NCBI GenBank assembly: GCA_002256435.1 | Contig: NKJC01000001.1 | Coordinates: forward strand, 806,001 to 870,000 | From: Chitinophagaceae bacterium BSSC1 | Lineage (GTDB): Bacteria; Bacteroidota; Bacteroidia; Chitinophagales; Chitinophagaceae | Direction of reading: 5' to 3' | DNA length: 64,000 bases | Shown here: positions 16,987-25,867 of the stretch, in pieces | Layout: every line of letters begins with the position of its first letter | Position numbering within the stretch: the stretch's first letter is position 1 | Notes under the pieces: model-generated | Databases searched by the model: none | What the model saw: only the letters and a program-made list of their open reading frames with translations | Told to the model about the DNA's origin: nothing | Program-made: the position numbers and the translations under genes

Positions 16987-17744
16987 AGCCACAGGTACTC
17001 TTGAGTTTTGACGTAGAGGAATTTGACATGCCTTTGGAATATAACTTTCCAATCTCTGTAGAAGAGCAGATGCATGTGGGAAAAGCGGGGCTAGATGTTT
17101 TAATGCCCATGATAGACGCACACGCAGTTCCTGCTACTTTATTTACCACCGCTAATTTTGCACAACATTTTCCTGACGCTATTCGGGAACATGCTATTAA
17201 ACACGAGATTGCTTCTCATACATTTTATCATTCGGCATTTGAGAATGAACACTTATTACAATCAAGAGAAGTATTGTCTAACATCAGTGGTCAAGAGATT
17301 CGAGGACTAAGGATGCCAAGGATGCGCAAAGTGGAGATGTCAGAAGTAATCAAAGCAGGGTTTAGTTATGATTCTTCTATTAATCCAACTTGGATACCCG
17401 GCCGTTATAATAACCTGCATCTTCCAAGAACAGTTTATCAAGACCAGGGCATGACTAGAATGCCAGCTTCTGTATCACCCATGCGGATCCCTTTATTCTG
17501 GTTGAGTTTTAAAAACTTCCCTTATTCCCTATTTCTTTCCTGGACCAAAAACACGTTGAAAAAAGACGGCTATGTCTGCCTCTATTTTCATCCCTGGGAA
17601 TTTGTTGCTATTGAAGCTTATGGACTGCCCGCTTATACCAGAACAGATTGTGGACCCAAGTTATTAGACAAACTCAATCGTTTGATCAAAGACCTTAAAT
17701 CAGCAGGTTACGGATTTAATACCATGGGAACTTACCTGCAATAA
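16983..17744 (+). CDS. Polysaccharide deacetylase (NodB fold)
   Basis: The 253-residue product starts QVLLSFDVEEFDMP, a NodB motif 1 of the DVE(D/E) type, and has the zinc-binding His pair HTFYH in EIASHTFYHSAFE (motif 2). GLRMPRMRKV (motif 3 Arg), DSSINPTWIPGRYN and LYFHPWEF (late catalytic His) follow. There is no signal peptide, so it probably acts in the cytoplasm, like ArnD on an undecaprenyl-linked sugar, although that localisation is inferred. The start overlaps the GT2 stop (ATGA, 4 bases); the upstream in-frame sequence lies inside GT2 and is not used. Deacetylase versus deformylase cannot be decided. Confidence 0.85.
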   Translation: MKPQVLLSFDVEEFDMPLEYNFPISVEEQMHVGKAGLDVLMPMIDAHAVPATLFTTANFAQHFPDAIREHAIKHEIASHTFYHSAFENEHLLQSREVLSNISGQEIRGLRMPRMRKVEMSEVIKAGFSYDSSINPTWIPGRYNNLHLPRTVYQDQGMTRMPASVSPMRIPLFWLSFKNFPYSLFLSWTKNTLKKDGYVCLYFHPWEFVAIEAYGLPAYTRTDCGPKLLDKLNRLIKDLKSAGYGFNTMGTYLQ

Positions 17745-17747
17745 AAA

Positions 17748-17778
17748 GCCCCCAATAAGATTTAAATTTATTGAGGGC
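17748..17778 (+). terminator. Terminator of the GT87-GT2-deacetylase operon
   Basis: An 11-bp stem (GCCCCCAATAA with TTATTGAGGGC, one mismatch) and a 9-base loop, followed by a T-rich stretch. It lies four bases after the deacetylase stop. Confidence 0.6.
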
Positions 17779-17817
17779 GTCATATTTTTATGAATCCGGT
17801 AATAGAAAATAACGATC

Positions 17818-18258
17818 TTATTTACCTAAACCTTCAAATTTGCTTACTTCTCCATATAGCGATACAACTAGAATCTGTTTTCTATTTCCTTTTTCCAAAG
17901 AAACATAAAAATTACGGTCTCCCTTTTGATCAAATTCAATGGTAGAACTAACTTGGTAATTAGCATAGTCCTGTTGAATTTTTTCAATTGCACCCAATGG
18001 CAATTGATTGAATTCAGCGTGACGGCTGGTACCTATTAATTCACCCTCTTTGTCAAAAAATGCTTCTACGGCTATTCCATTTACGGTAAAATTAGCCTTG
18101 GTAAATTGTTCTTTAATGGTCCATTCCACTTGTGCTGCATTGCGGAATTGTTTTTTAAAACTGTCCATTACTTTAAGACTTACTTTACTTGCGTCTGCTG
18201 CAAAAGCGGAGCTGATAATGCTTGCTGCAAAAATGGCGGCGATGATAATTTTTTTCAT
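17818..18258 (-). CDS. Secreted PepSY-like (DUF2874-type) protein
   Basis: The 146-residue product has a clear signal peptide (MKKIIIAAIFAASIISSAFA) and a single alpha/beta domain. The pattern VSLKVMDSFKKQFRNAAQVEWTI, then TKANFTVNGIAVEAFFDKEGELIGTSRHA, resembles the BLIP-like PepSY/DUF2874 proteins common in Bacteroidota. Function is unknown. Small PepSY proteins are thought to act in the periplasm. Longer in-frame starts reach to 18444 but run into the promoter region, so ATG 18258 is preferred. A TATGTTTG -7 element lies at 18311-18318 on the same strand. Confidence 0.75.
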   Translation of the reverse strand: MKKIIIAAIFAASIISSAFAADASKVSLKVMDSFKKQFRNAAQVEWTIKEQFTKANFTVNGIAVEAFFDKEGELIGTSRHAEFNQLPLGAIEKIQQDYANYQVSSTIEFDQKGDRNFYVSLEKGNRKQILVVSLYGEVSKFEGLGK

Positions 18259-18610
18259 TGTTTGGTTTTTTGGGATTGTTGATTGGATTTGGTTGTCTGT
18301 TTTGACAAGACAAACATAGAAATGGAATAGACTTTGTTTTGTGGAATGTGATGAGGTTTTTGAGAAGGGAACTGTTTTAGGATGAACGGTGTTAAAAACG
18401 GCGTTAAGCAAGGTTAATAAAAGGCTGAAACCCTTTGACCACAATGGTTGTGCTAGAATTCACAAAAAAATCTTAAAACCCGGTTACCATTGGGTTAAAA
18501 ATTAAAAGCGGTTTTAACATCGGTTAACCTTGACATTTTTAAATAGTTCTTAAAGACAGATTTTATTAAAATCACTGTCCCTACAAAAAATTAATTTGGT
18601 GATTCGATTA
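18259..18610. other. Divergent intergenic region, no gene seen
   Basis: This is AT-rich non-coding sequence between a PepSY-like gene and sdpR. It holds the minus-strand -7 element (TATGTTTG, 18311-18318). On the sdpR side, short words of the GGTTA/TAACC type recur (for example CGGTTACC near 18481 and CGGTTAACC near 18523). I see no ORF, RNA or riboswitch that I could name. Confidence 0.5.
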
Positions 18611-18634
18611 ATATTTAGACATTTGTCTAAATAT
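18611..18634. promoter_or_regulatory. Operator palindrome of sdpR
   Basis: Half-site TATTTAGACA, a 2-base centre, then its exact reverse complement; one more flanking pair also matches (24 bp in all). It ends ten bases before the sdpR start codon, in the right place to block transcription, as expected for an autorepressing ArsR-family protein. Confidence 0.8.
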
Positions 18635-18644
18635 ATAATTAACC

Positions 18645-18911
18645 TTGAACCACCTATTCAAAGCATTAAACGATCCCACCAGGAGAGCCATCCTTGAGAT
18701 GCTCAAGGAAGGAGACCTGAATGCGGGCGAGATTGCCGATAGGTTCCATATGTCAAAACCAAGTATCTCCCATCACCTTGATTTACTAAAACAAGCAGAA
18801 TTGGTGGTTGCTGTTAAAGAAGGACAGTTTATCAATTACTCCTTGAATACTACGGTGATGGATGAAGTACTCAAATGGGTAGTTCAGTTTACCAAAACAA
18901 AAAAGAAATAG
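18645..18911 (+). CDS. sdpR: ArsR-family autorepressor, SdpR type
   Basis: The 88-residue winged-helix protein begins NHLFKALNDPTRRAILEMLKEGDLNAGEIADRFHMSKPSISHHLDLLKQAELV. That is the SdpR form of ArsR, with the recognition helix SKPSISHHLDLL. There are no metal-binding Cys residues, so it is not a metal sensor. The start is TTG 18645 and no ATG is available upstream in frame. It is followed one base later by an sdpI-like gene, the standard pair, in which SdpR represses its own operon and SdpI sequesters it at the membrane (known in Bacillus subtilis). The operator is just upstream. Confidence 0.9.
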   Translation: MNHLFKALNDPTRRAILEMLKEGDLNAGEIADRFHMSKPSISHHLDLLKQAELVVAVKEGQFINYSLNTTVMDEVLKWVVQFTKTKKK

Positions 18912-18912
18912 C

Positions 18913-19572
18913 ATGAAAAATAATCAATCCCTTAATATTATCATCATCCTAGCAGCACTGGGTATGCCCTTGGTCTATCTGGCTTCTGTATATTCTTTTT
19001 TACCAGATACTGTACCCACCCATTTTAATTTAGAGGGCAAGGCCGATGGTTTTGGAGAAAAATCCACCCTCATATTTACCACCATTTTATTGGATGTAGT
19101 TGGACTTAGCTGCTATTTTTTAATGAAATTTTTACCACAAATAGATCCCAAAAAATCGGCTGGCCAATCCCCTGTTTTTCTCAATAAGATTGGGTTGGTA
19201 TTGGTAGTTTTTATGGGTATTCTCAATATGATTATTCTTCAATCTGCGGTTAATAGCAGTTTCAATGGTACAAAATTTATTTTGCCATTGATGAGTCTAT
19301 TGTTTGTATTCATGGGTAATTATATGCATACCATCAAACCCAATTATTTTGCGGGTTTTAGAACGCCTTGGGCTTTAGAAGACCCAGATAATTGGCGTGC
19401 TACCCATTTATTGGCAGGAAAGATTTGGGTAATTGGAGGCTTGGTTGCTGCTATCCTGAGTTTGGTTTTACCTAGCGTTGCGGGTTGGATTGTGTTTACT
19501 GCCATTACAGTAATCATATCTATTGTTCCCTTTATTTTTTCTTACCGTTATTACAAAAAACACCAATCCTAA
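18913..19572 (+). CDS. sdpI: SdpI-family immunity/regulatory membrane protein
   Basis: The 219-residue protein has six likely membrane segments. The N-terminal DUF1648 region includes YSFLPDTVPTHFNLEGKADGFGEKS, a signature of SdpI and related proteins. The C-terminal SdpI domain has NYFAGFRTPWALEDPDNWRATHLLAGKIWVIGG. In B. subtilis SdpI gives immunity to the SdpC toxin and captures SdpR. No sdpC-like toxin gene is visible here, so the trigger is unknown and the pair may respond to toxins made by other cells. It is cotranscribed with sdpR. Confidence 0.88.
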   Translation: MKNNQSLNIIIILAALGMPLVYLASVYSFLPDTVPTHFNLEGKADGFGEKSTLIFTTILLDVVGLSCYFLMKFLPQIDPKKSAGQSPVFLNKIGLVLVVFMGILNMIILQSAVNSSFNGTKFILPLMSLLFVFMGNYMHTIKPNYFAGFRTPWALEDPDNWRATHLLAGKIWVIGGLVAAILSLVLPSVAGWIVFTAITVIISIVPFIFSYRYYKKHQS

Positions 19573-19576
19573 TACC

Positions 19577-21007
19577 ATGAAAAAAATCTCCATTCTTATT
19601 TGCCTATTGCTTGCTGTATCTACATCTCAAGCGCAAAGCATTGTTGGTGTTTGGCAGGGTTTTCTAACTGTGGGTACTAGACAGATCCGTTTTGTGATGC
19701 ACGTAGATAAAACAGGTAACGAATACAGTTCTAGTTTTGATAGTCCTGATCAAAATAGTTTTGGTTTACAGGGTAGTAAAACAGAATTGGTGGGAGATAG
19801 TATTTTAGCTGAGATTAAAATCATGAATGCAGGCTACCGCGGTAGCTGGAATGGCAAGGATAGCATACACGGGAATTTTAAACAGGGGAATTTTAAAACG
19901 CCCTTAAACATGAAGCGGATGGATGAAAAAGATGTTCCTAAACCTCCAACTGCTCCTGTTAGACCCCAAACACCTAAAGCGCCTTTTGGGTATGTAGCTG
20001 AAGAAGTCATTTACAAAAATGCAGATAGCAGTTTGCAATATGGAGCCACATTTACCAAACCGGCTCAAGGAAGCAATTTTCCAACCGTAATCCTTATTTC
20101 GGGCAGTGGCACCCAAGACAGGGATGGCACCATGTTTGGTCATAAAACCTATGGTGTATTAGCAGATCTGTTAACCAAGCAAGGTATTGCAGTATTACGT
20201 GTGGATGACCGCGGTGCTGGAAAATCAAGCCTGGGTCCCAATCCAGCCAAATTGACTTCTGTTGACTTTGCTGGTGACGTAAATAATAGTATTCAATATT
20301 TACTGAGCCGCTCAGATGTTGACAAGAAAAAAATTGGATTAATTGGTCATAGTGAAGGCGGTATGATTGCGCCCATGGTGGCGGTGAGTAATAAGCAAGT
20401 TGCTTTTATAGTCTTGCTTGCAGGACCAGGCCAAATGGGTCAAGAGATCTGGAATTTTCAAATGAGACGCAGTTTTGAAATGGCCAATCTTTCTGCCCCT
20501 GACAAAGCTTTGGCGGATAGTTTGATCAATGGCATGAACCGTGCATTTGGAAAGTCAACTGATTTTGATGCCGTTCAATCAGACATGAAACAGGTATATG
20601 GCAATTGGAAAAAATCTGTTCCAGATAGTTTGGAGAAAAAACTCTTTATCACATCGCCGCAGGCAGCGATGCTTTCTATGGCCCAACAATACAAAGCTGG
20701 ACTTGCTTGGCTGAATTATTTTTTAAACTATCAACCCAGTATCAACTTAGAAAAATTGAAAATTCCTGTATTGGCTTTAAATGGAACTTTTGATATTCAA
20801 GTGTCTTGTGATGAAAATCTAAGCGCCATTGAAACCGCTTTGAAAAAAGGGAAGAACAAGAAATATGAAGTACACGCGCTTCCTAATTTGAACCACTTAT
20901 TCCAAACGGCTAAGACAAAAGTTCAGACCTATGATACTATTGATGAAACCTTTTCACCAGATGCTGCTAATTTGGTGGGTGCTTGGATTTTGAAAACAAC
21001 TCATTAA
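19577..21007 (+). CDS. Secreted alpha/beta hydrolase with N-terminal lipocalin-like domain
   Basis: The 476-residue protein has a signal peptide ending TSQAQ. An N-terminal beta-rich domain (about residues 21-115, SIVGVWQGFLTVGTRQIRFVMHV) is of the kind often fused to these hydrolases. Then comes an alpha/beta hydrolase core with nucleophile elbow GHSEGG, catalytic Asp in NGTFDIQV and His in PNLNHLFQ. The substrate is unknown, probably an ester or peptide. The start is ATG 19577, chosen because it begins the signal peptide. It follows sdpI at close distance and may be in the same transcript. Confidence 0.85.
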   Translation: MKKISILICLLLAVSTSQAQSIVGVWQGFLTVGTRQIRFVMHVDKTGNEYSSSFDSPDQNSFGLQGSKTELVGDSILAEIKIMNAGYRGSWNGKDSIHGNFKQGNFKTPLNMKRMDEKDVPKPPTAPVRPQTPKAPFGYVAEEVIYKNADSSLQYGATFTKPAQGSNFPTVILISGSGTQDRDGTMFGHKTYGVLADLLTKQGIAVLRVDDRGAGKSSLGPNPAKLTSVDFAGDVNNSIQYLLSRSDVDKKKIGLIGHSEGGMIAPMVAVSNKQVAFIVLLAGPGQMGQEIWNFQMRRSFEMANLSAPDKALADSLINGMNRAFGKSTDFDAVQSDMKQVYGNWKKSVPDSLEKKLFITSPQAAMLSMAQQYKAGLAWLNYFLNYQPSINLEKLKIPVLALNGTFDIQVSCDENLSAIETALKKGKNKKYEVHALPNLNHLFQTAKTKVQTYDTIDETFSPDAANLVGAWILKTTH

Positions 21008-21036
21008 GAAAGCTAGGTTTCGGTTATTATTGCAGC

Positions 21037-21630
21037 ATGAATCTTCTGGCACATGCTTATCTATCATTTGACCAGCCCCAGCTCTTGGTGGGCAATATGA
21101 TCAGTGATTATGTAAAGGGGAAAAAACAGTATGACTACCCCCAGGGCATTCAAGAGGGGATTCGCTTACACAGGGCCATTGATGCTTTTACAGATAGCCA
21201 TGCTGCCACTGCTAGGGGCAAAGCAATATTCAAACCTGCAGTAGGGCTCTATGCTGGGGCTTTTATGGATGTGGTCTATGACCATTTTCTGGCATTGGAT
21301 AGTAATATCATGGATGAAGCCGGATGGCAAAATTTTTCTGCCCGCGTATATACTTCCTTGATAGCGCAGCACTCTTTTTTGCCAGAAAAATTTGCCCGTA
21401 TGCTACCCTATATGCAAACACAGGACTGGTTGTACAACTATCGCTTTACCTGGGGTATTGAAAAAAGCTTTGGTGGGTTAGTAAGAAGAGCGGCCTATTT
21501 ATCAGATTCGGCTGTAGCATTTCAATTATTTGAAGCCAATCTGCCCTTATTAGCAGATTGTTACCTTGATTTTTTTCCAGCTGTTAAAAATATGGCAGAA
21601 AGCTATTGGCAAGATTTGCAGAACCATTAG
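21037..21630 (+). CDS. acpH: ACP phosphodiesterase (DUF479 family)
   Basis: The 197-residue product opens MNLLAHAYLSFDQPQLLVGNM and contains ISDYVKG, GIRLHRAIDAFTDSH and MDVVYDHFLA, the conserved His/Asp set of AcpH. The enzyme removes the 4'-phosphopantetheine arm from acyl carrier protein. DUF479 proteins are also annotated simply as ACP phosphodiesterases without test in this phylum, so the activity is by family. ATG 21037 begins the conserved motif, and longer starts extend into the hydrolase gene. The end overlaps a promoter for the next gene. Confidence 0.85.
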   Translation: MNLLAHAYLSFDQPQLLVGNMISDYVKGKKQYDYPQGIQEGIRLHRAIDAFTDSHAATARGKAIFKPAVGLYAGAFMDVVYDHFLALDSNIMDEAGWQNFSARVYTSLIAQHSFLPEKFARMLPYMQTQDWLYNYRFTWGIEKSFGGLVRRAAYLSDSAVAFQLFEANLPLLADCYLDFFPAVKNMAESYWQDLQNH

Positions 21631-21643
21631 CCCCTTATCTTTG
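21615..21643 (+). promoter_or_regulatory. Promoter of the DUF2911 - cystathionine synthase pair
   Basis: TTTG (21615-21618), a 17-bp spacer and TATCTTTG (21636-21643). Both elements fit the Bacteroidota sigma-70 consensus. It straddles the end of acpH, 33 bases before the start codon. Confidence 0.6.
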
Positions 21644-21676
21644 TTATTGTTCATCAATCCTTCAAGTACTTTCTAT

Positions 21677-22258
21677 ATGAAATCAATCCTGTTATGCTGT
21701 TGTATGGCCATTACCTCTAGTATTTGGGCCCAACCAAAACCAACCGAACTAGACAAATCGCCCATGGACATGAGTTATTGGCCTGCCAATTACCCCCTTT
21801 TAAAAATGAAGGGGATGGCCAAAGACCAGCCCATTGCTAGGGTGATCTATGGCAGACCTTTAAAAGGTGGTAGAACCATTTTTGGAGGCATTATCAAATA
21901 CAACGAACTCTGGAGACTAGGTGCAAACGAAGCAACAGAAATTGAATTTTTCAAAAACGTCAAGATTGCCGGTAAACTCATAGCCAAGGGCAGGTATACT
22001 TTTTATTGTCTTCCAACTGAAAGCAAGTGGACCCTGATCTTGAATAAGGATAATTTCTGCTGGGGCAATTTTACTTACGACGGCAAAAAAGACTTGTTAC
22101 GTACAGAAGTGGATATTGATAAAAACAGTGAAAACGTAGAAGCATTTACCATTTATTTTGAAGACATTAAAAATGGCGCCAATATGGTCATTGTTTGGGA
22201 TGAAATTAAAACAGTGCTACCCATTACACTTGCTCCAGAAACTACTACTAAAAAATAA
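21677..22258 (+). CDS. Exported DUF2911-domain protein
   Basis: The 193-residue product has a signal peptide (MKSILLCCCMAITSSIWAQ) and a DUF2911 domain, recognised by PIARVIYGRPLKGGRTIFGG, LWRLGANEATEIEFFKNVKIAG and GRYTFYCLPTESKWTLILNK. The family is common in Bacteroidota and has no assigned function. ATG 21677 was chosen for the signal peptide. It lies two bases ahead of the cystathionine synthase gene and probably shares its message, but no functional link is obvious. Confidence 0.85.
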   Translation: MKSILLCCCMAITSSIWAQPKPTELDKSPMDMSYWPANYPLLKMKGMAKDQPIARVIYGRPLKGGRTIFGGIIKYNELWRLGANEATEIEFFKNVKIAGKLIAKGRYTFYCLPTESKWTLILNKDNFCWGNFTYDGKKDLLRTEVDIDKNSENVEAFTIYFEDIKNGANMVIVWDEIKTVLPITLAPETTTKK

Positions 22259-22260
22259 TT

Positions 22261-23427
22261 ATGAGCCAAAATAAACAAACACCCGGTGTTAGACTAGGTA
22301 CCAAATATATACATGCAGGTGCTGAGCCTGATCCTTCTACAGGAGCTATTATGACGCCTATTTACCAGACTTCTACCTATGTACAAGAAGCACCTGGTGT
22401 AAACAAAGGTTTTGAATATGCGCGCAGCCAGAACCCAACCCGTAAGGCTTTGGAAGAAGCTTATGCGCAACTGGAAGAAGGTAAATTTGGTTTGGCATTT
22501 AGTAGTGGTGTGGCCGCTACGGATGCGGTCATCAAACTCTTGGCCCCAGGTGATGAAGTGATTGCGGCCAATGATATGTATGGCGGTACTTATAGATTGT
22601 TTACCAAGATCTTTGCCAAATTTGGCATCAAGTTTATTTATGTAGACACTACAGATGTAAGTAATATTAGCAAAGCCATTAGCCCAGCTACCAAACTCAT
22701 TTGGATTGAGACGCCTACTAATCCACTCATGAATATTACAGATATTGCCGCGGTATCAGTGATTGCAAAATCGGCAGGTGCCTTGCTTTGTGTAGACAAT
22801 ACTTTTGCTTCTCCTTATTTACAAAACCCCTTAACCCTTGGTGCTGATATTGTCATGCACTCTGCCACCAAGTATTTGGGCGGTCATAGTGATTTGATTC
22901 AAGGATGTTTGATGATGAATGATGCTGATTTGCGTGAGCAATTGTATTTTATTCAAAAATCATGTGGTGCAGTTCCTGGCCCTATGGATTGTTTCTTGGT
23001 GTTACGTGGCATTAAGACCTTGCACGTTCGTATGCAACGTCATTGTGAAAATGGAGAAAAAATTGCTCGCCATTTACGCAACCATCCAAAAGTGGAAAGG
23101 GTTTATTGGTGTGGTTTTGAAGACCACCACAATTATGCCATTGCCAAACAACAGATGCGCGGTTTTGGTGGCATGATGAGCTTTACCCTTAAAGACGATA
23201 GCGTTGAAAACGCCAAGCGTGTACTGAGTTCTACCAAGGTATTCTCCTTAGCAGAAAGCTTAGGCGGTGTAGAATCTTTGATCAATCACCCAGCCAGCAT
23301 GACCCATGCTTCTATACCTAGGGAAGAACGCATTAAAAACGGTCTAACAGATTCTCTGATTCGTTTGAGTGTAGGGATTGAAGACGTAGAAGATTTAATA
23401 GAAGACCTGGATCAGGCAATAGGATAA
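22261..23427 (+). CDS. Cystathionine gamma-synthase/lyase-family PLP enzyme
   Basis: The 388-residue trans-sulfuration enzyme of fold type I has YQTSTYVQEAPG, FEYARSQNPTRKALE, the substrate/PLP residues in ASGxA-like SSGVAATDA and VDNTFASPYLQNPL. The PLP lysine is in HSATKYLGGHSDLIQG (about residue 205), and the C-terminal SLGGVESLINHPASMTH follows. Members make or break cystathionine in Met/Cys metabolism. Sequence alone does not separate MetB from gamma-lyase, so I give no symbol. A strong terminator follows. Confidence 0.88.
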   Translation: MSQNKQTPGVRLGTKYIHAGAEPDPSTGAIMTPIYQTSTYVQEAPGVNKGFEYARSQNPTRKALEEAYAQLEEGKFGLAFSSGVAATDAVIKLLAPGDEVIAANDMYGGTYRLFTKIFAKFGIKFIYVDTTDVSNISKAISPATKLIWIETPTNPLMNITDIAAVSVIAKSAGALLCVDNTFASPYLQNPLTLGADIVMHSATKYLGGHSDLIQGCLMMNDADLREQLYFIQKSCGAVPGPMDCFLVLRGIKTLHVRMQRHCENGEKIARHLRNHPKVERVYWCGFEDHHNYAIAKQQMRGFGGMMSFTLKDDSVENAKRVLSSTKVFSLAESLGGVESLINHPASMTHASIPREERIKNGLTDSLIRLSVGIEDVEDLIEDLDQAIG

Positions 23428-23432
23428 AATTA

Positions 23433-23467
23433 AAAAAGGCCCCCGATAAAAAATCGGGGGCCTTTTT
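23433..23467. terminator. Bidirectional rho-independent terminator
   Basis: A perfect 15-bp stem with a GGCCCCCGAT core and A-run/T-run flanks around a 5-A loop. It serves the cystathionine synthase and the converging bglX. Confidence 0.9.
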
Positions 23468-23486
23468 CATTTAGTATCAGTTTAGT

Positions 23487-25748
23487 TTATTGCAACTCAA
23501 ATCCTTTCTCCAATACATTTTTAGAATCTCCACCAACCATGATTTTAAAGGCGCCATTTTCTAAACGAGCATTGCCTTCTCCATCATAGAAAGACAGGTC
23601 TTTACCAGTAAGTACAAAACTGATTTCTTTTGACTCACCAGCTTTGAGGAATAGTTTTTGGAAAGCTTTTAATTCTTTTACTGGACGTACAATAGATGCA
23701 GTAACATCACGGATATACAATTGCACTACTTCTTCTCCATCAACCTTTCCGCTATTTTTCACGGTTACACGCACTTGTAAAGGTTGAGAGCGGGTAATTT
23801 TTTCAGAACTCAAAGAAAGATTGGAATAGTTATAAGTAGTATAACTCAAACCATATCCAAAAGGATACAATGGTTCATTGGGAATATCGCGGTAGCGAGA
23901 CTTCCAACTAGCATCACCTGTTTCAGGTGCTGGTCTATTGGTGTTGAAATGGTTGTAATACACAGGTACTTGACCCAATGCAAAAGGGAAACTCATCACG
24001 GCTTTGGCAGATGGATTATAGTCTCCAGCCAACATGGCTGCAACGGCGTTTCCAGTTTCTGTTCCAAGAATCCAAGTTTGTACAATAGCTGTAGTTAGGT
24101 CTTGAATATTGGTTAACACAAGCGGTCTACCACTGCTTACTAGTGCAATTATGGGTCTTCCTTGTTTTTGCAAAGCACGTAACAAACGCAGTTGACCCTC
24201 TGGAATATTAATATTAGACAGTGCCCTGTCTTCACCTGCCATTTTACCACTGATACCAATATTCACCACCACCACAGAAGCTTTATCGGCTGCAGCTACT
24301 GCGTCTTTTACCAATTGTTCATCGGTGGTACCATCGGCCAAATAACCTGCCGCGTAGTTTACATTATTGGCACCAAATCTTTTCTCTAAACCTTCTTTAA
24401 CAGTAACAGCGTCATTGGCTGTTCCATTGGCAATCCAGAAGTCAAACAAGTCTTCCTTACTATTGGCAAAATGTCCAATCAAAGCAATCTTAGATCCATC
24501 TGTTTTCAGCGGAAGTACATCATGGTTGTTCTTGAGTAAGAGGATACTTTTTTTAGCTGCTTCTAGTGCTTGGGCACGATTGGCTGCGTTGAATAAAGTT
24601 GCTGCTTCTCTGTCTGCATTAGAATATTTATAAGGGTCTTCAAACAAACCCAATTTGAATTTGAAATATAAAATTCTACCAACTGCATCATCTAATTGTG
24701 CCATGGTTAGTTTACCTTCTTTCACCAATTGGGGTACAAAACGGCCAGATACATTGGCTTCCATATCCATATGGCTACCGGCTTGCAAAGCTTTCAATGC
24801 TGCGTCTTTTTCATCCACTGCATAACCGTGATTGATCATCTCTCCAAAACTACCCCAGTCACTTACCACAAAGCCTTTAAAGCCCCATTTTTTCTGTAAG
24901 ATATCAGTTACCAAATATTTGTTACCACTGGCAGGAATACCGTCAAACACGTTAAAAGAATTCATCACCGTTGCAGCACCTGCTTCTACTGCTGCTTTAT
25001 AAGGAGGCAAGTATTTGTTCCATAGCGCTACGCGCGATACGTCTACATTGTTATACTCTCTTCCAGCTTCAACCGCACCATACACTGCAAAGTGTTTGAT
25101 ACAAGCCATGATATGTTCTGCGTCAAATTGTTTGCCTTGCAATCCTCTTACACGAGCTGCTGCCACCAATCCACCCAAATAGGGATCTTCACCAGCACCT
25201 TCCATGACACGGCCCCAACGAGGGTCATTGCTGATATCGCACATAGGAGCAAAAGTCCAGTGTACCCCAGCTGCTGCTGCTTCTTTGGCGTGAATGCTTG
25301 CATTCTTCTCAATACCCGCTAAATCCCATGTTCCGGCTTCCGCTAGAGGAATGGGGAATACGGTTCTATATCCATGAATTACGTCAAAGCCAAATAATAA
25401 AGGAATCCCCAAACGAGAATTCTCTACAACAGCCTGTTGGGCATTTCTGGTTTCAGTAACACCAATTACGTTTAGAAAAGAACCAACGCCGCCTTTTTTG
25501 GCCAAATCCAGTTTGGCTTTTTGCCCAGGATCATTGGCCGCAGGGCCTGTAAAAACACCACCATTTACCTGGTTTAATTGACCTGCTTTTTCTTCCAGAG
25601 TCATGCGCTGCAACAAGTCTTTGATGCGCTGTTCAATGGGAGCTTTGGCATTTTTGTACAAGGGTGTGCTAGCAGGCTTTGTATTTTGCGCCTGCACTGC
25701 AATGGCCATGACTAGAAGGGCTGCCACTGCAAAAAACTGCTTTCTCAT
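23487..25748 (-). CDS. bglX: Periplasmic beta-glucosidase, GH3 (BglX type)
   Basis: The 753-residue protein has a signal peptide ending AVQAQ. The (beta/alpha)8 domain starts at about residue 50 (MTLEEKAGQL) and contains GFDVIHGYRTVFP, KHFAVYGA and the nucleophile-bearing GFVVSDWGS. An alpha/beta sandwich follows, with GKMAGEDRALSNI. A C-terminal fibronectin-III-like domain (YPFGYGLSYTTYNYS to the end) closes the protein. This domain order and length match BglX, which releases glucose from beta-linked oligosaccharides in the periplasm. It diverges from the TIGR02757 gene, with about 120 bases between. Confidence 0.93.
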   Translation of the reverse strand: MRKQFFAVAALLVMAIAVQAQNTKPASTPLYKNAKAPIEQRIKDLLQRMTLEEKAGQLNQVNGGVFTGPAANDPGQKAKLDLAKKGGVGSFLNVIGVTETRNAQQAVVENSRLGIPLLFGFDVIHGYRTVFPIPLAEAGTWDLAGIEKNASIHAKEAAAAGVHWTFAPMCDISNDPRWGRVMEGAGEDPYLGGLVAAARVRGLQGKQFDAEHIMACIKHFAVYGAVEAGREYNNVDVSRVALWNKYLPPYKAAVEAGAATVMNSFNVFDGIPASGNKYLVTDILQKKWGFKGFVVSDWGSFGEMINHGYAVDEKDAALKALQAGSHMDMEANVSGRFVPQLVKEGKLTMAQLDDAVGRILYFKFKLGLFEDPYKYSNADREAATLFNAANRAQALEAAKKSILLLKNNHDVLPLKTDGSKIALIGHFANSKEDLFDFWIANGTANDAVTVKEGLEKRFGANNVNYAAGYLADGTTDEQLVKDAVAAADKASVVVVNIGISGKMAGEDRALSNINIPEGQLRLLRALQKQGRPIIALVSSGRPLVLTNIQDLTTAIVQTWILGTETGNAVAAMLAGDYNPSAKAVMSFPFALGQVPVYYNHFNTNRPAPETGDASWKSRYRDIPNEPLYPFGYGLSYTTYNYSNLSLSSEKITRSQPLQVRVTVKNSGKVDGEEVVQLYIRDVTASIVRPVKELKAFQKLFLKAGESKEISFVLTGKDLSFYDGEGNARLENGAFKIMVGGDSKNVLEKGFELQ

Positions 25749-25867
25749 ATGTTGAAATTAAGATGATGGAAATCGCGTACAATCGAGACATAAAGTTAAC
25801 CCAGAATCGCACATATTCCCGCTGAAACACTAATTTTCACCATTATCGGCAAAAAAACCACCAAGTC

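Noticed and set aside
22261..23427. A riboswitch (SAM or other) upstream of the cystathionine synthase gene
   Set aside because: The gene follows DUF2911 by two bases and no long structured leader exists upstream of that pair.
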